A stretch of 64,000 nt of DNA, from contig NC_083341.1 of assembly GCF_019175385.1 (NCBI RefSeq), forward strand, positions 65,505,800-65,569,799. Reading direction: 5' to 3'. This DNA comes from Lycium barbarum. Taxonomy: Eukaryota > Streptophyta > Magnoliopsida > Solanales > Solanaceae. Numbering within the stretch: position 1 is the first letter of the stretch; each line of letters starts with the position of its first letter. Below, one piece after another: positions 1 through 9,770 of the stretch. The notes under the pieces are model-generated. The model was not told the origin of the DNA. It did no database searches and saw only the letters and a program-made list of their open reading frames with translations. The position numbers and the translations under genes were made by a program.

Positions 1-1400
1 AAAACCCCAATATTCCTCAACCAAACATGGATAAAAATGATAACCAACGGAACTAATCATGGGGAAACATCAAAATAGATGTTAGATACTTCCCCCTCAT
101 TGAGTCGAGAAGAATGCCGCGAAAATCACCTCAAACGGAGCTCTAGAACTCAGAATGTACCCAATATACTAAATATTTCGGATCTGTTCGATTTAAACAC
201 TTTCCAAGCATATTTCCTTCTTCGTGATCGCAACCTACCACGTATCTCAATCGTAAGACCCCCCCCACCCCCCCCCCCCCCCCCCCTCTTTTTTTTTTAC
301 CGGAAACCAGCAATGCATTTTCAAAGTAAATAGTCATATCTCCCTCATACGACGTCGAAACGCGACGATTCTTGTTGTTGTAGCTCCGGAATCACGATAA
401 CGATCTAGCGGTTCAATCAAAATACAACTCAAAGGTCATTTTCTCAATATGATACCCTTTATACTCAAACAATATCAAAACCAAAAACAAACACCATACA
501 ACCCAAACTCACTAGAAGCTAACCAAAATTTGTGGACAAGTCCAAAATCATCATATGAAGCTGGTCAAACTCTCAAAACATCCAAATGAGACCGTCTTGA
601 CCTGATGTTGCCCGTGGTCAACTCCAAATCATCTCAAAAGTTAGTTTATCAACTAACCACCTAAATCGCACCCGAACCTCTCCTGAACTGAACCAACGAC
701 TCAGAACCAATGACTCGACTAAGTAATAAATCACATTCCAAACGTAATGAAATTGACAAAATATTGAAAAAGACTCATTAACCTCTGATGTTGACGTTGG
801 TTAACCATTCTCATTTCTTAACTTTAGGATTTTAAAAATTTGTTTTTCCTTACCCAAAACTCACCTGAAAGCTTCGGGAATCGAGCCATCCATTCCCGGA
901 GGTCATAATCATCAATAGAAGCTAACGAGACCAACAAATTTTGAATCCGGGTCTTATTTCTTCCCTTGACCATCTTTTCACCATAAATAGACATATTAAA
1001 TGCTAAAACCGACTTAATGTCAAAATCCAACCAAACGAACTCTAAAATTAGCTCCGTCAATTTCTACAGGTCATAAACAATATTAAAAATCTAATGGAAT
1101 CTTAAAATCACCAATCAGAGCACGTTTTACCCAAATGATCAATTACTCTAAATACTTAAATACTAGAATTTTCAAAACGAATCATTCTCCAAAAGTGAAT
1201 CAAATGATATCTGTTTTCACTTCAAATTTTGTAAGCAAGTCAAAATAATTATTACGGAGCTCCTGGAATAGACAACATACAAAATAGAGCATCATTTTTC
1301 AAAATGACCGACTAGATCGTTATAATAAGGATTATGCTATGAAAGGGAAATCACCAATAAACTCTGTTGCTTTTCAATTATTTTTTAAAATAGACAAATT
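1..1400. other. Non-coding dispersed-repeat-like sequence
   Basis: I see no coding region, splice structure or LTR boundary here. The sequence is A/C-rich on the plus strand with a C homopolymer near 259, and its texture resembles an old dispersed repeat. The 3' untranslated tail of the minus-strand LINE fragment to the right probably ends near 1376-1400, where T-rich runs (poly-A on the minus strand) occur. Class unknown. Confidence 0.4.
259..298. repeat. Poly-C / poly-T low-complexity tract
   Basis: About 28 C residues, interrupted by one A and one T, are followed by a T run. The length is likely to vary and to be error-prone in assembly. Proline-rich or glycine-rich reading frames over it are artefacts. 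Confidence 0.9.
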
Positions 1401-1529
1401 TTTTGTACTGGAGGATGAGTACATGGAGGAGGACATAGACCTTGGCCTCCAGAACAAAATAAAGACTGATGGAGACTCTCCATATAGTTAGATGAAACAA
1501 AAATATTAGCTTGTTATATGAGATGTTCT

Positions 1530-1587
1530 CCATAGCAAGTGGCATAAGCTGGTTGTATTCCATAGCAAGTGGCATAAGCTTGCTGTA
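1530..1587. repeat. 30-bp direct tandem duplication
   Basis: The block CCATAGCAAGTGGCATAAGC occurs at 1530 and again at 1560, giving two near-identical 30-bp units. It lies in the presumed 3' untranslated part of the LINE fragment. Probably a replication-slippage duplication. Confidence 0.8.
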
Positions 1588-1674
1588 ACGAAAGTAAGCT
1601 ATACAAAAGTTATGGAAATCGGTCCATATGACACTGTTAATAGAGCATCCATCATTAATGACAAAATGGTTTCA

Positions 1675-2378
1675 TCTTGGTCTGATTCTGAAGTTGGGAA
1701 GTCCCCATTGGTCCAAGCTCAGTGAGGCAGCAATGTTCTGAGGGAGAGATTTTAAATTGTCTATGAGAGTAAATCCATTTCTCGTTTCTCCCGGATTAGC
1801 CAATTGGTCTGCAACCTTTTTACCTTCTTTGAAAGTATGAACAAAAGTGAAATTATAGTTGCTAGAGAGATAGATAATATGTTGGATGATGTGGTGGATC
1901 TACTAGGGAGGATCCATTTTGTCATTAATCATGTTAATGATGAGTTGAGAGTCAGCTTCAATTATCACATTGTTGGGATTTCTGTTTATACACAAGTTCA
2001 CACCCTGAAGGATAGCTTTGGCTTCTGTATAGTTGTTGCTGCATTGTCCATAGTTATCTGTAGGCTATCACTAAGTTGCCATCAATGTTACTTATAATTC
2101 CACCTCCTCCAGCATTTCCAGGGTTGCCTTTGCTGCAACCATCCATATTAAGTTTGATCCAGCTCCCACTTGGTCTATTCCATACCACTGGTTTACTGAT
2201 CTTCAACTGTTGGACCCTCCCCAAAGTACTGAAAATATTAACCCAACCTGCAGGAAGATTAAAATTAGGACATAGGCAGTTGATTAACATCACTATGGTT
2301 CTGTATACTTGATCAGTTATGTTTCTAAGAGACATTTGATGTCGTCAAATCTAGCTTTACATATGATTTTCCATATTT
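1675..2378 (-). pseudogene. LINE-type RNase H domain remnant (RVT_3-like)
   Basis: On the minus strand three successive frames together give a plant LINE-type RNase H domain. The first segment (2378 to about 2054) reads KLNMDGCSKGNPGNAGGGG, with the first catalytic Asp and the glycine-rich turn. A second frame (about 2050-1880) gives EAKAILQG with the catalytic Glu and EADSQLI with the second Asp. A third frame (about 1840-1675) gives KKVADQLANPGE with the terminal Asp and the ADxLAN signature. At least two frameshifts separate the segments, so the copy is dead. RT and endonuclease are absent nearby: at its N-terminal side the fragment is cut exactly where LTR element A starts (2379). A LINE 5' fragment in the same orientation sits near 50.3 kb and could be the other half. 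Family assignment is from motifs; subfamily unknown. Confidence 0.8.
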
Positions 2379-2428
2379 TGTAACACTCCATAAATCTAGG
2401 TTAGGTGTGAATGTCTAAACCTAGTATT
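2379..2428 (+). repeat. 5' LTR of A, segment 1
   Basis: First 50 bp of A's 5' LTR. Its last 5 bases (GTATT, 2424-2428) are the left target duplication of B. The same start occurs at 47097 and 62444. Confidence 0.85.
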
Positions 2429-4942
2429 TGTCACGACCCGTCTAGAGGACCGCAACGAGCACCCGGTGCTAGCCCACCCGGGCACCCTTGGCTTACATAT
2501 ATACTTACATCTAGGTGAGCCATACGACTAAACATACATCTCTTTTTTTATTAATCACGCTAGTCCCATTGGACGACAACATCTTTAAATCATCATTGAC
2601 ATCTATGCCACATCAAATGTATATAAGCCAACGAGGCTATCAAAATATATACAAAATATAGGATGACAAGGCCGGACACGTCTAATCATACACACGTGAC
2701 TACGAGCCTCTAAGGACAGTATAACATATCACATGAGCGGGACAGGACCCCGCTATGCCCACAATTATGTACACAAAAGATTAAGTACCCAAAAGCTATG
2801 GCTCCGAATGAAATGGAGCTCTGCTGTGAAGTCTCTGAGAAAGCAGCTATGGATCAAGCCTGTCTCCCTGTGCACCTGCGGGCATGACGCAGCATCCACA
2901 AACAAAAGGACGTCAGTACGAAGAATGTACTGAGTATGTAAAGCATGATGAATATTAATATAGAAGCATAAATAGCAACATAAGAAATAGCATAGGATGG
3001 GAGATGGAAATATTGTCGTCATATGCACTTACTTGCCTTTCATAGGAACTTTCCCTTGCTAATACGTATTTGTGTACATACGTCATTATCCGTATTCTAT
3101 GATAGTACCCATGCCATATTTGTGCTCGTATTCGTATACATGCCCTTATTCACATTCATATACATAGTCATATCATATTCGTACTCATATCATATACATA
3201 GCATTTCCATAGCATACCCGACCACGTAGGATCGGTGTTTCATACATACTTGGCCAACCAAGGCTCAAGGTTACTCATACCTGGCCCTACCAAGACTTCA
3301 GGGTTATCCGTACCCTCTGTAGAGGTGCGCGCGCGTTACGTAATCGTATACATACTTATTTACATATCATACCCAACCTCATAAGCTTGGGGTTCTATAA
3401 TAGTCGTACATATACATAATAGCTCATAAACATCTTTACTTTTAATCATCGTTATAATAGTCGTCATCGTTATTAGCATTATAGTCATCATCAATAGCAT
3501 TATCACTATTATCGTCATCCACCTCTTCTACCTTAATAGGCCTACTCGTAATACGAGAAACTTAGTACAATCGTAGCGTATCAAGAATCGTGAGCTTACA
3601 AGCTCGGAAGATCAATTCATTTGGAAGACAACATACTCGTATAGAGGATTTAGATGTTTGGCCAAAGAACCATGCCTTATGAAAGAAGGGTTAGCCTTAC
3701 ATACCTTTCCGTCGCACTATTCTACACTTGCGCGTTCCCCTCCAACGTTAGCGTTTCTACCTTCATTAAAGTCATACTATCATTAGAATCGATAATTGGC
3801 ACACATGGCTAAAACTAGGGGAAAATCGGACAACATTTCCTTCACATCATAATTCAACTCCCAACGTCAACAATACATTCACAATATCATAACAATGGCC
3901 ATTAGTCATTCACATTATCCACATTCCTCAATTTACTTTCATTTGCCCATATCTATGGCTATAACACATGATTTCGTCCATTCACATACAATGTCTATTT
4001 CATGGTCTTTCCACGTCATTTATAACCCATTCATGTCACAATATAACAACAATCATGATTCGGTTCCAACTAATTCTCTTAATGGCACTATTCATCGTTC
4101 ATGGCCCATTTTACCATATTCTTCTACACTCCAAGTATTTCAACTCTCCAATATCTTAAACAACATATAAACATCATGAATCTTACCTTAGATGTTGTAG
4201 GAACAAGCTTTAGTTGATAATACTCCACTTTGAGCAAAACCCTAGTTTATCTCCATTTGGATTTCTTGACCTTGGATGATCTTGATGGTTTTCTTACACT
4301 TAATTCCCTTGATTTATGTTGTTGATCAACAAATAGCCTTGAATTCTTGTGGAATATATGTAGAGAGATGTTCTAGAGAGAAGGGGTGTGATGTAGAAGT
4401 GAAATGAAATAAGCCTTGGTCCCCTTATTTAATGACTTAAAAATCTGATTTGAAGTGCACAGTGGTCGTAAACTTGGTTTACGGTCCGTATTTCAGTTTA
4501 CGGACCGTCCTTCGTGGTCATATTTAATCAAAACAGAACCAGAAACTCAGGCTGGGACATGGTGATTTACGATCATGGTTTACGGGCCGTAAACCACTTT
4601 ACGGTCCGTATTCCAGGTCGTATTTAACCATTGATCATTTGGCAGAAAGTTTGAAGTTTTGGAAGCCACAATACGACATGGCAGTTTACGGACCGTATAC
4701 CACTTTACGGTCCGTATTTCATTTTACGACCACTGGCTAGAATGCAAACTTGCAACTTTTCACATTTCCAAAACCTATAATTATTCATTATGGAGCATAA
4801 CCTCTCTCTTATTGCGATTGCCTTTGGAATCTTATTTAGGGTCATCAAATGTCGTTTCTTACTCATGGAAACATCATACACTCGTGCTCATCACTAGGTC
4901 ATTCACTCGCGTACCAACGGAAGATTTTTCCGAGGTGTAACA
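2429..4942 (-). mobile_element. Element B: solo LTR of a gypsy element related to E
   Basis: The segment begins TGTCACGACCC and ends GGTGTAACA, with a perfect 5-bp duplication GTATT at 2424-2428 and 4943-4947. There is no internal region, PBS or PPT, so this is a solo LTR of about 2.5 kb left by LTR-LTR recombination. Orientation is inferred from E, whose LTR has the same termini and runs on the minus strand. It carries the AGTAC/GTACT inverted repeat at 2915-2931. It also carries a cluster of TACGGNCCGTA palindromes (4480-4716) upstream, on the minus strand, of a TATA-like stretch near 4430. The short reading frames inside it are not genes. Confidence 0.9.
4440..4735 (-). promoter_or_regulatory. 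Palindrome cluster in the U3 of LTR B
   Basis: TACGGTCCGTA at 4480-4490, GGTTTACGGGCCGTAAACC at 4577-4595, TACGGTCCGTA at 4600, TACGGACCGTA at 4687 and TACGGTCCGTA at 4706, with further half sites between. In element orientation they lie upstream of the AT-rich TATA-like stretch near 4430. A role as enhancer or protein-binding sites is inference. Confidence 0.6.
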
Positions 4943-5398
4943 GTATTAAGATGATATTTTAGCTATATGATTCCTTCGGGATGAATTCGGGTGATAAATT
5001 GTTGTTTTGAAGTCAAACCAAATAGTGAAGTTCGTAAGAGTTCTCAAACTCGTCTGAATTTCAGTAGGCCTGAATTCTAAGCTAGTTTTGTGAAATTTCG
5101 TTTAGAATTTGGGAAAACATCCTAATAAAAGTTGTAGATCTTTTAAATACCTTTCCAACGATATATGGTGAAACTCGAGCGCAGCTCTGTGCTAGACATT
5201 ATACCCATTTTACTGAACATCATTAGTGCAGTATAAAAATTAGGCGTGCGCGTCGCCCTGGGCATTTCCTTGGGCCACGGCCCAGGCCAAATTTTAGGAA
5301 ACTCAAAATTTTGACACTGTCGAAATAGATATATTGTTCACATTGCCCTGGGCGATGCACCAGGCCATTTTATGCCTGAAGCGATTTTTCCCGAATTT

Positions 5399-5406
5399 TA
5401 TAAAAG
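5399..5406 (+). promoter_or_regulatory. Probable TATA box of the A LTR
   Basis: TATAAAAG lies about 450 bp into segment 2 and directly downstream of the GCCC/GGGC inverted repeats. The A-family LTR at 62444 has TATAAATA at the equivalent place (62979). Transcription start not determined. Confidence 0.55.
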
Positions 5407-6384
5407 CCTAACTTCATTATATGCATTTCTACTTCGTTTTTGGCCGACTTTTTGAGAGGAAACAACCCTAAAACTTTCCCAAAACATATAAGGTAAGTTC
5501 TTGATCAATTTCCATCATTACTTCATCAATCTAATATCAAATTAACTTTAGTTCATCTCTCCAAACCCTAGATTCTTGAAAACTCAAGAAAGGAAAATAA
5601 GGAGCGTCTAGAACTTCGTCTAAAGGTATGAACTTCGGTTTTCCTGATTTAATTAATGAATTTTAGGCTAGTATACATTATACTACGTGATTGGAATCCA
5701 ATAATGATTCACGTAAGGTCAAGAATATGTTTGTAGGCTTAGAAAAGCCCTAGTTTTCGAAATGTAAAGAGAGTTCGTGAAAACGAATAAAGCTTTAATC
5801 TTTCTCATCTAAATCCATTGTAGATTGATTGTAGAACCTTGGGAATTCCCTTTTTTTAGCTTTTAGTGGGATTTGAGGTATGTCTCTTTTGAAACCTTAT
5901 TTGGACGTAAGTCTCTTTTAAAAATCCTTTTTTACTATGAAGGTGATTTGCATGTCTCTTTTTGAGCATACTCTTTCGAACAGTTTTTATGAACTCTTGG
6001 GTTGTGGTTTGTGTGCGTGAGGTACAAGCCAACATTAAACCTTGTTTGTACTATATTACATATACGCATTCATGATTGTTTCCCTCTCTAAAGGATGATT
6101 TAAAATCGAGATATAAAGCTTCGGATTTGAACATGAATTACCCCATAAGGGATGCTTAAAATTGATTTCAGAAAGGCTTGGATATTTCATGTGTTTTGCT
6201 TTATGAACGGATTGTGTTGAACTCAAAATGTATATAATGACTTGAAATTGGTTTCTAAACCCATTAATGATTTGAGATACCCCTATTAAAGGGATGATGA
6301 ACATCATCTATAATGAGTGATTCAACTTCTATGCTATAATTGTGATTTAACTAATTTTCTATGATTCTATTGTTTGTATTTGGC

Positions 6385-6585
6385 CTAGCTACTCGGGAGG
6401 AAGGGTAGTCACTATGGATCTTAGTGGGGCTATCCTAGCCATTCAGGAGGAAGAGTGGCCATCAAAGGTTCTTAACCCCGGTGTGGTGCTTTCCTAGCTA
6501 TTCAGGAGGAAGGATAGCCATCGAGGGTTTATAATCTTAATGTGGTTTTGCCTAGCTATTCGGGAGGAAGGATATCCTTCGAGGG
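6385..6585 (+). repeat. Tandem hairpin motifs in the presumed R/U5 of LTR A
   Basis: Four copies of a block with a purine-rich core GGGAGGAAG or AGGAGGAAG start near 6388, 6434, 6492 and 6550. The flanks of the core pair with each other: CTAC with GTAG, GCCA with TGGC, and GCTAT with ATAGC. The pairing changes in step in three copies; the fourth has a mismatch. The block lies downstream of the TATA box and so should be transcribed. Confidence 0.6.
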
Positions 6586-6589
6586 TAAC

Positions 6590-9500
6590 TGTCACGACCC
6601 TACCCCGTGGGCCGCGACCAGTGCCCGAGCTGGGCACCTATACGTACCCGATACCCCAAATTAGCATATTAACAGAATAATAATATAATAATAATATTAG
6701 TGGTCGCTACAGAATTTAGCAGAAAAGCAGACTTGGCACACATAGGACGATAAGGCCATCACAGAACAGAATATCCCAAACATATGTACAGAACCCACAC
6801 AGATGTATCCACAGACCTCTACAGAACATATCATAATCATAAGACGGGACAGGGCCCCGTCATACCCTGAACAAAGTACATATCCAGATAGCAGTGACAG
6901 ACTGTACCAAAAGATGGGCTCTGTAGAAGAGAGCGCCCCAAATAGCAGAAATAGGATCCTAAACGTGTGGATCAGCGAACCTGTCGTCAGTACCTGCGCG
7001 GCATGAAAACGCAGCCCCCGAAGAAAGGGGGTCAGTACGAAATATGTACTAAATATGTAAAGCGGAATCACAGAAGTCAAATCATAATGGTTACAGAAAA
7101 TGAGTACAGAATCCAGAGTGTCAAATGCATATTTCCAAAACAGACAGAATGCGTACAGAAACATATGTCATATCATATCATATCCGGTCCCTGACACGGG
7201 ACTCGGCAGACAGAATGTGGCCACCCTCCCGACGCTGGTGCCACTATACAGAGGAATCAGAAAAAGGGGCGTGGCCCCGTATCATATAATGTCATATCAA
7301 AATGGCCATACAGATCAGATCAGAATAGGCAGACATGGCACATCATACTCCACAGACCCATGTACGCGTATACCTGCCCCCTCACATCGGGACGCGGCGA
7401 ACAATGCAGAGAATTTCGCTTGACAACATATCCTGGCCCGGGCTCAGTGTGGGAAACATTGGGACATCCACGAATGGAGTAGTGAGAGACTAATGCAATT
7501 TAAAAATATAATAAATGTTTTCAAAGACTCGATGAAGCGTATCAAAGACAAACAAATCCAATGGGGTCGGACGGAATCATAATAAATGTATTTCGGATAT
7601 CATAATAAATTACAGAAGTATAACTTTCCCGAAGTCATTCCGAGTGTCAAAATAATTTATAATATTTAACAAAATATTTAAAATAATATTCGTTAAGCGA
7701 TTAGTAGGGTAATTAAAACATTTCTTTCAAAAATCGCTTAAAAAGGAAGCTTTAACACATTAGGGGCAAAACCGTAAATAGCGGGCCCGCCTTGGGACAA
7801 ACAAGGCGGCGGGCTCAAATTGTGCCCTCTAAGCATATAGTATCACCTAAAAAGGTTATACAAACATTCTATGACTTTCTGAATAATTTAGAGCAAAATT
7901 GCATAATTTCAGAAAAAGCGTATCAAAATGGTTCAATTCTACTGAAGGAAAAACTGAAATTTTGTCTTGCGGATTCCGAGGGCCAAGAGGTCCTTCGAGG
8001 CCCGGATCCGACCCTAACACACTAGGGGCATGCCAAGGGAAGAATTGGGGTTGCTTTACATACCTTTCGCGCTCCTTAAGCCTTTCCAAACTCACTTCCC
8101 GTTTCGTCGAAAAACTGCAATTGGTCAAGTTTACCAATTGTGAATTATTAATGCCATTATTTCAACTTTAAGCATATTTGGCTACCGAAATTTCGGCAGC
8201 ACTTCCCCTATACATATGACACCCCGAGAATTCAACTCGGCTATAAATCATCAACAACAACCCAAACGACAACAACAATATCAACAATGAACATTAAAAA
8301 CACAAATATCCTTCAACTAGTCATTTTTCTCACAAGTTGACATAATCTTCAATTCAACCCAACTTTCAACTAAGATCAATAATTTCATATTCAACAACCA
8401 TCATGATCATCACCATATAGTTCTAGAAACATTTCATATCGTTTTCCTTAAGATATACACTCGATATACATGATATACAATCTTCCGCCAAAATCATAAC
8501 TTATGCAAAACATCAAATCTTTGGCATACAACTTCATAAGAAGTTTTCAACTTCCAAATTCATCAACCATAATCATAATTCACATCTTAACAACTTCATT
8601 TCCATAATATCACAAAATTATTCTAAAGTGACATAATCATCTACATTCCAACTTCAACCAAAATTCATTCAACTTTCATTCCCAATATAATTTCCATCAT
8701 AACCACAACTAGAATGCAACATAAAATTCAACTCATATATGTATACAACATATATACACCCATGGCTACATATATATATACATACCCACTTTGCAAACTT
8801 CCTTATTTCCATAATTTCTACTCATTTCCACATACCACAACATAAACAAACCTTCATAACATAAGAAAAAGGAATTGATTCTTACCTTTTTCTACAAACT
8901 TCTTCACTTGAACAAGTTGTCAACTTGAAGAAATAAGTGCTCCTTCTTCCAAAACAATTACACCAAGTTGTAGAGGACACTTAATTTAGTAGGAATTCAA
9001 CAAGAAAATAATTTTAGAGGCAAGATTTTGAGGGGTGATTTTTCTATGGCCAAACCCGAAATGCCCTCTTTTTGTTCTTGTTTTTCTCTTGTTTTTCCTC
9101 CTATTCTTTCTCTTGAAAGTTCTATGGAATTTGGATGATTAAGTGGTCTTTTATTCATTGACCACATGACTTAATTCCATGGGCTTGGATCCTTTTTATG
9201 GACCATGGCCGAATGGCTCCTCACTTGGGCCTGAATTTTTTGTTTTTCATTTTTTTGGGCCAACTCGGTTGGTCCCGAGTTGGGCCTAGCCCACTGACCT
9301 TTCGACCTTAAAACGTTCATATCTCCTTGTACCGACGTCACCTGGGAACCCACGACCTATGGATGGAAAGCTAATTCAATTATCTACAACTTCTATTTCA
9401 AGGTATTTTCGAAATTCCAAACTTACAATACAGTTTTTGCCCCCCAAAGTCAGGTCACCCGAAAACGTTTTCTTAAAAATATTCGTTTGGAGGGTTTCCA

Positions 9501-9647
9501 CTTTGATTTGGTCCAAAGGTACTTCATGAGTTGTGTTTAACTTTACATATGTGATTCATATGACTTTTCAGATGTTCCAAAAAAAATATCGGTATGTGGG
9601 CCCCACCCCAGCAGATGCTCCGAGGTTCAAAAATACGGGATATAACA
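6590..9647 (-). repeat. LTR of C (3' LTR in element orientation)
   Basis: Starts TGTCACGACC and ends GATATAACA on the plus strand; the other copy is 14846-17903. The AGTAC/GTACT inverted repeat is at 7034-7050. A near-perfect inverted repeat with arms GGCCAACTCGG and CCGAGTTGGGCC lies at 9258-9287. A TATA-like AATGAATAAAA (minus strand) is framed by GTGGTC and GACCAC at 9143-9165. A 155-residue hydrophobic reading frame (6697-7164, minus) occurs in both LTRs but shows no codon evidence of being a gene. Confidence 0.95.
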
Positions 9648-9661
9648 TCCTCCCCCCCTTT
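9648..9661 (-). other. Polypurine tract of C
   Basis: On the minus strand AAGGGGGGGAGGA directly abuts the LTR start TGTTATATCCC, the normal place for the plus-strand DNA primer. Confidence 0.85.
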
Positions 9662-9770
9662 AGAACATTCGTCCTCGAATGTTAAATTAATCTCATAGGG
9701 TTTGAAAATACTTTGGGGGAGTTCATGTTTACAGACATCACATATGACACACGATTGATATTGGAATAAA

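Larger units (their letters stand above)
4943..6589 (+). repeat. 5' LTR of A, segment 2 with TATA box
   Basis: Resumes A's LTR after B; the first 5 bases are B's right target duplication. GC-rich inverted repeats occur at 5255-5263, 5271-5284 (TGGGCCACGGCCCA) and 5345-5353. They lie just upstream of a TATA box, TATAAAAG, at 5399-5406. Four tandem hairpin motifs lie at 6385-6585. It ends with GTAAC (6585-6589), the left target duplication of C. Confidence 0.85.

Noticed and set aside
3895..4170. His/Ser-rich frame of 91 codons
   Set aside because: Located in solo LTR B and rich in simple CAT-type sequence; no supporting features.
6697..7164. 155-codon hydrophobic frame on the minus strand, present again at 14953-15420
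   Set aside because: It lies wholly in the LTR of C and is duplicated with it. No family is recognisable, and the hydrophobicity follows from base composition.
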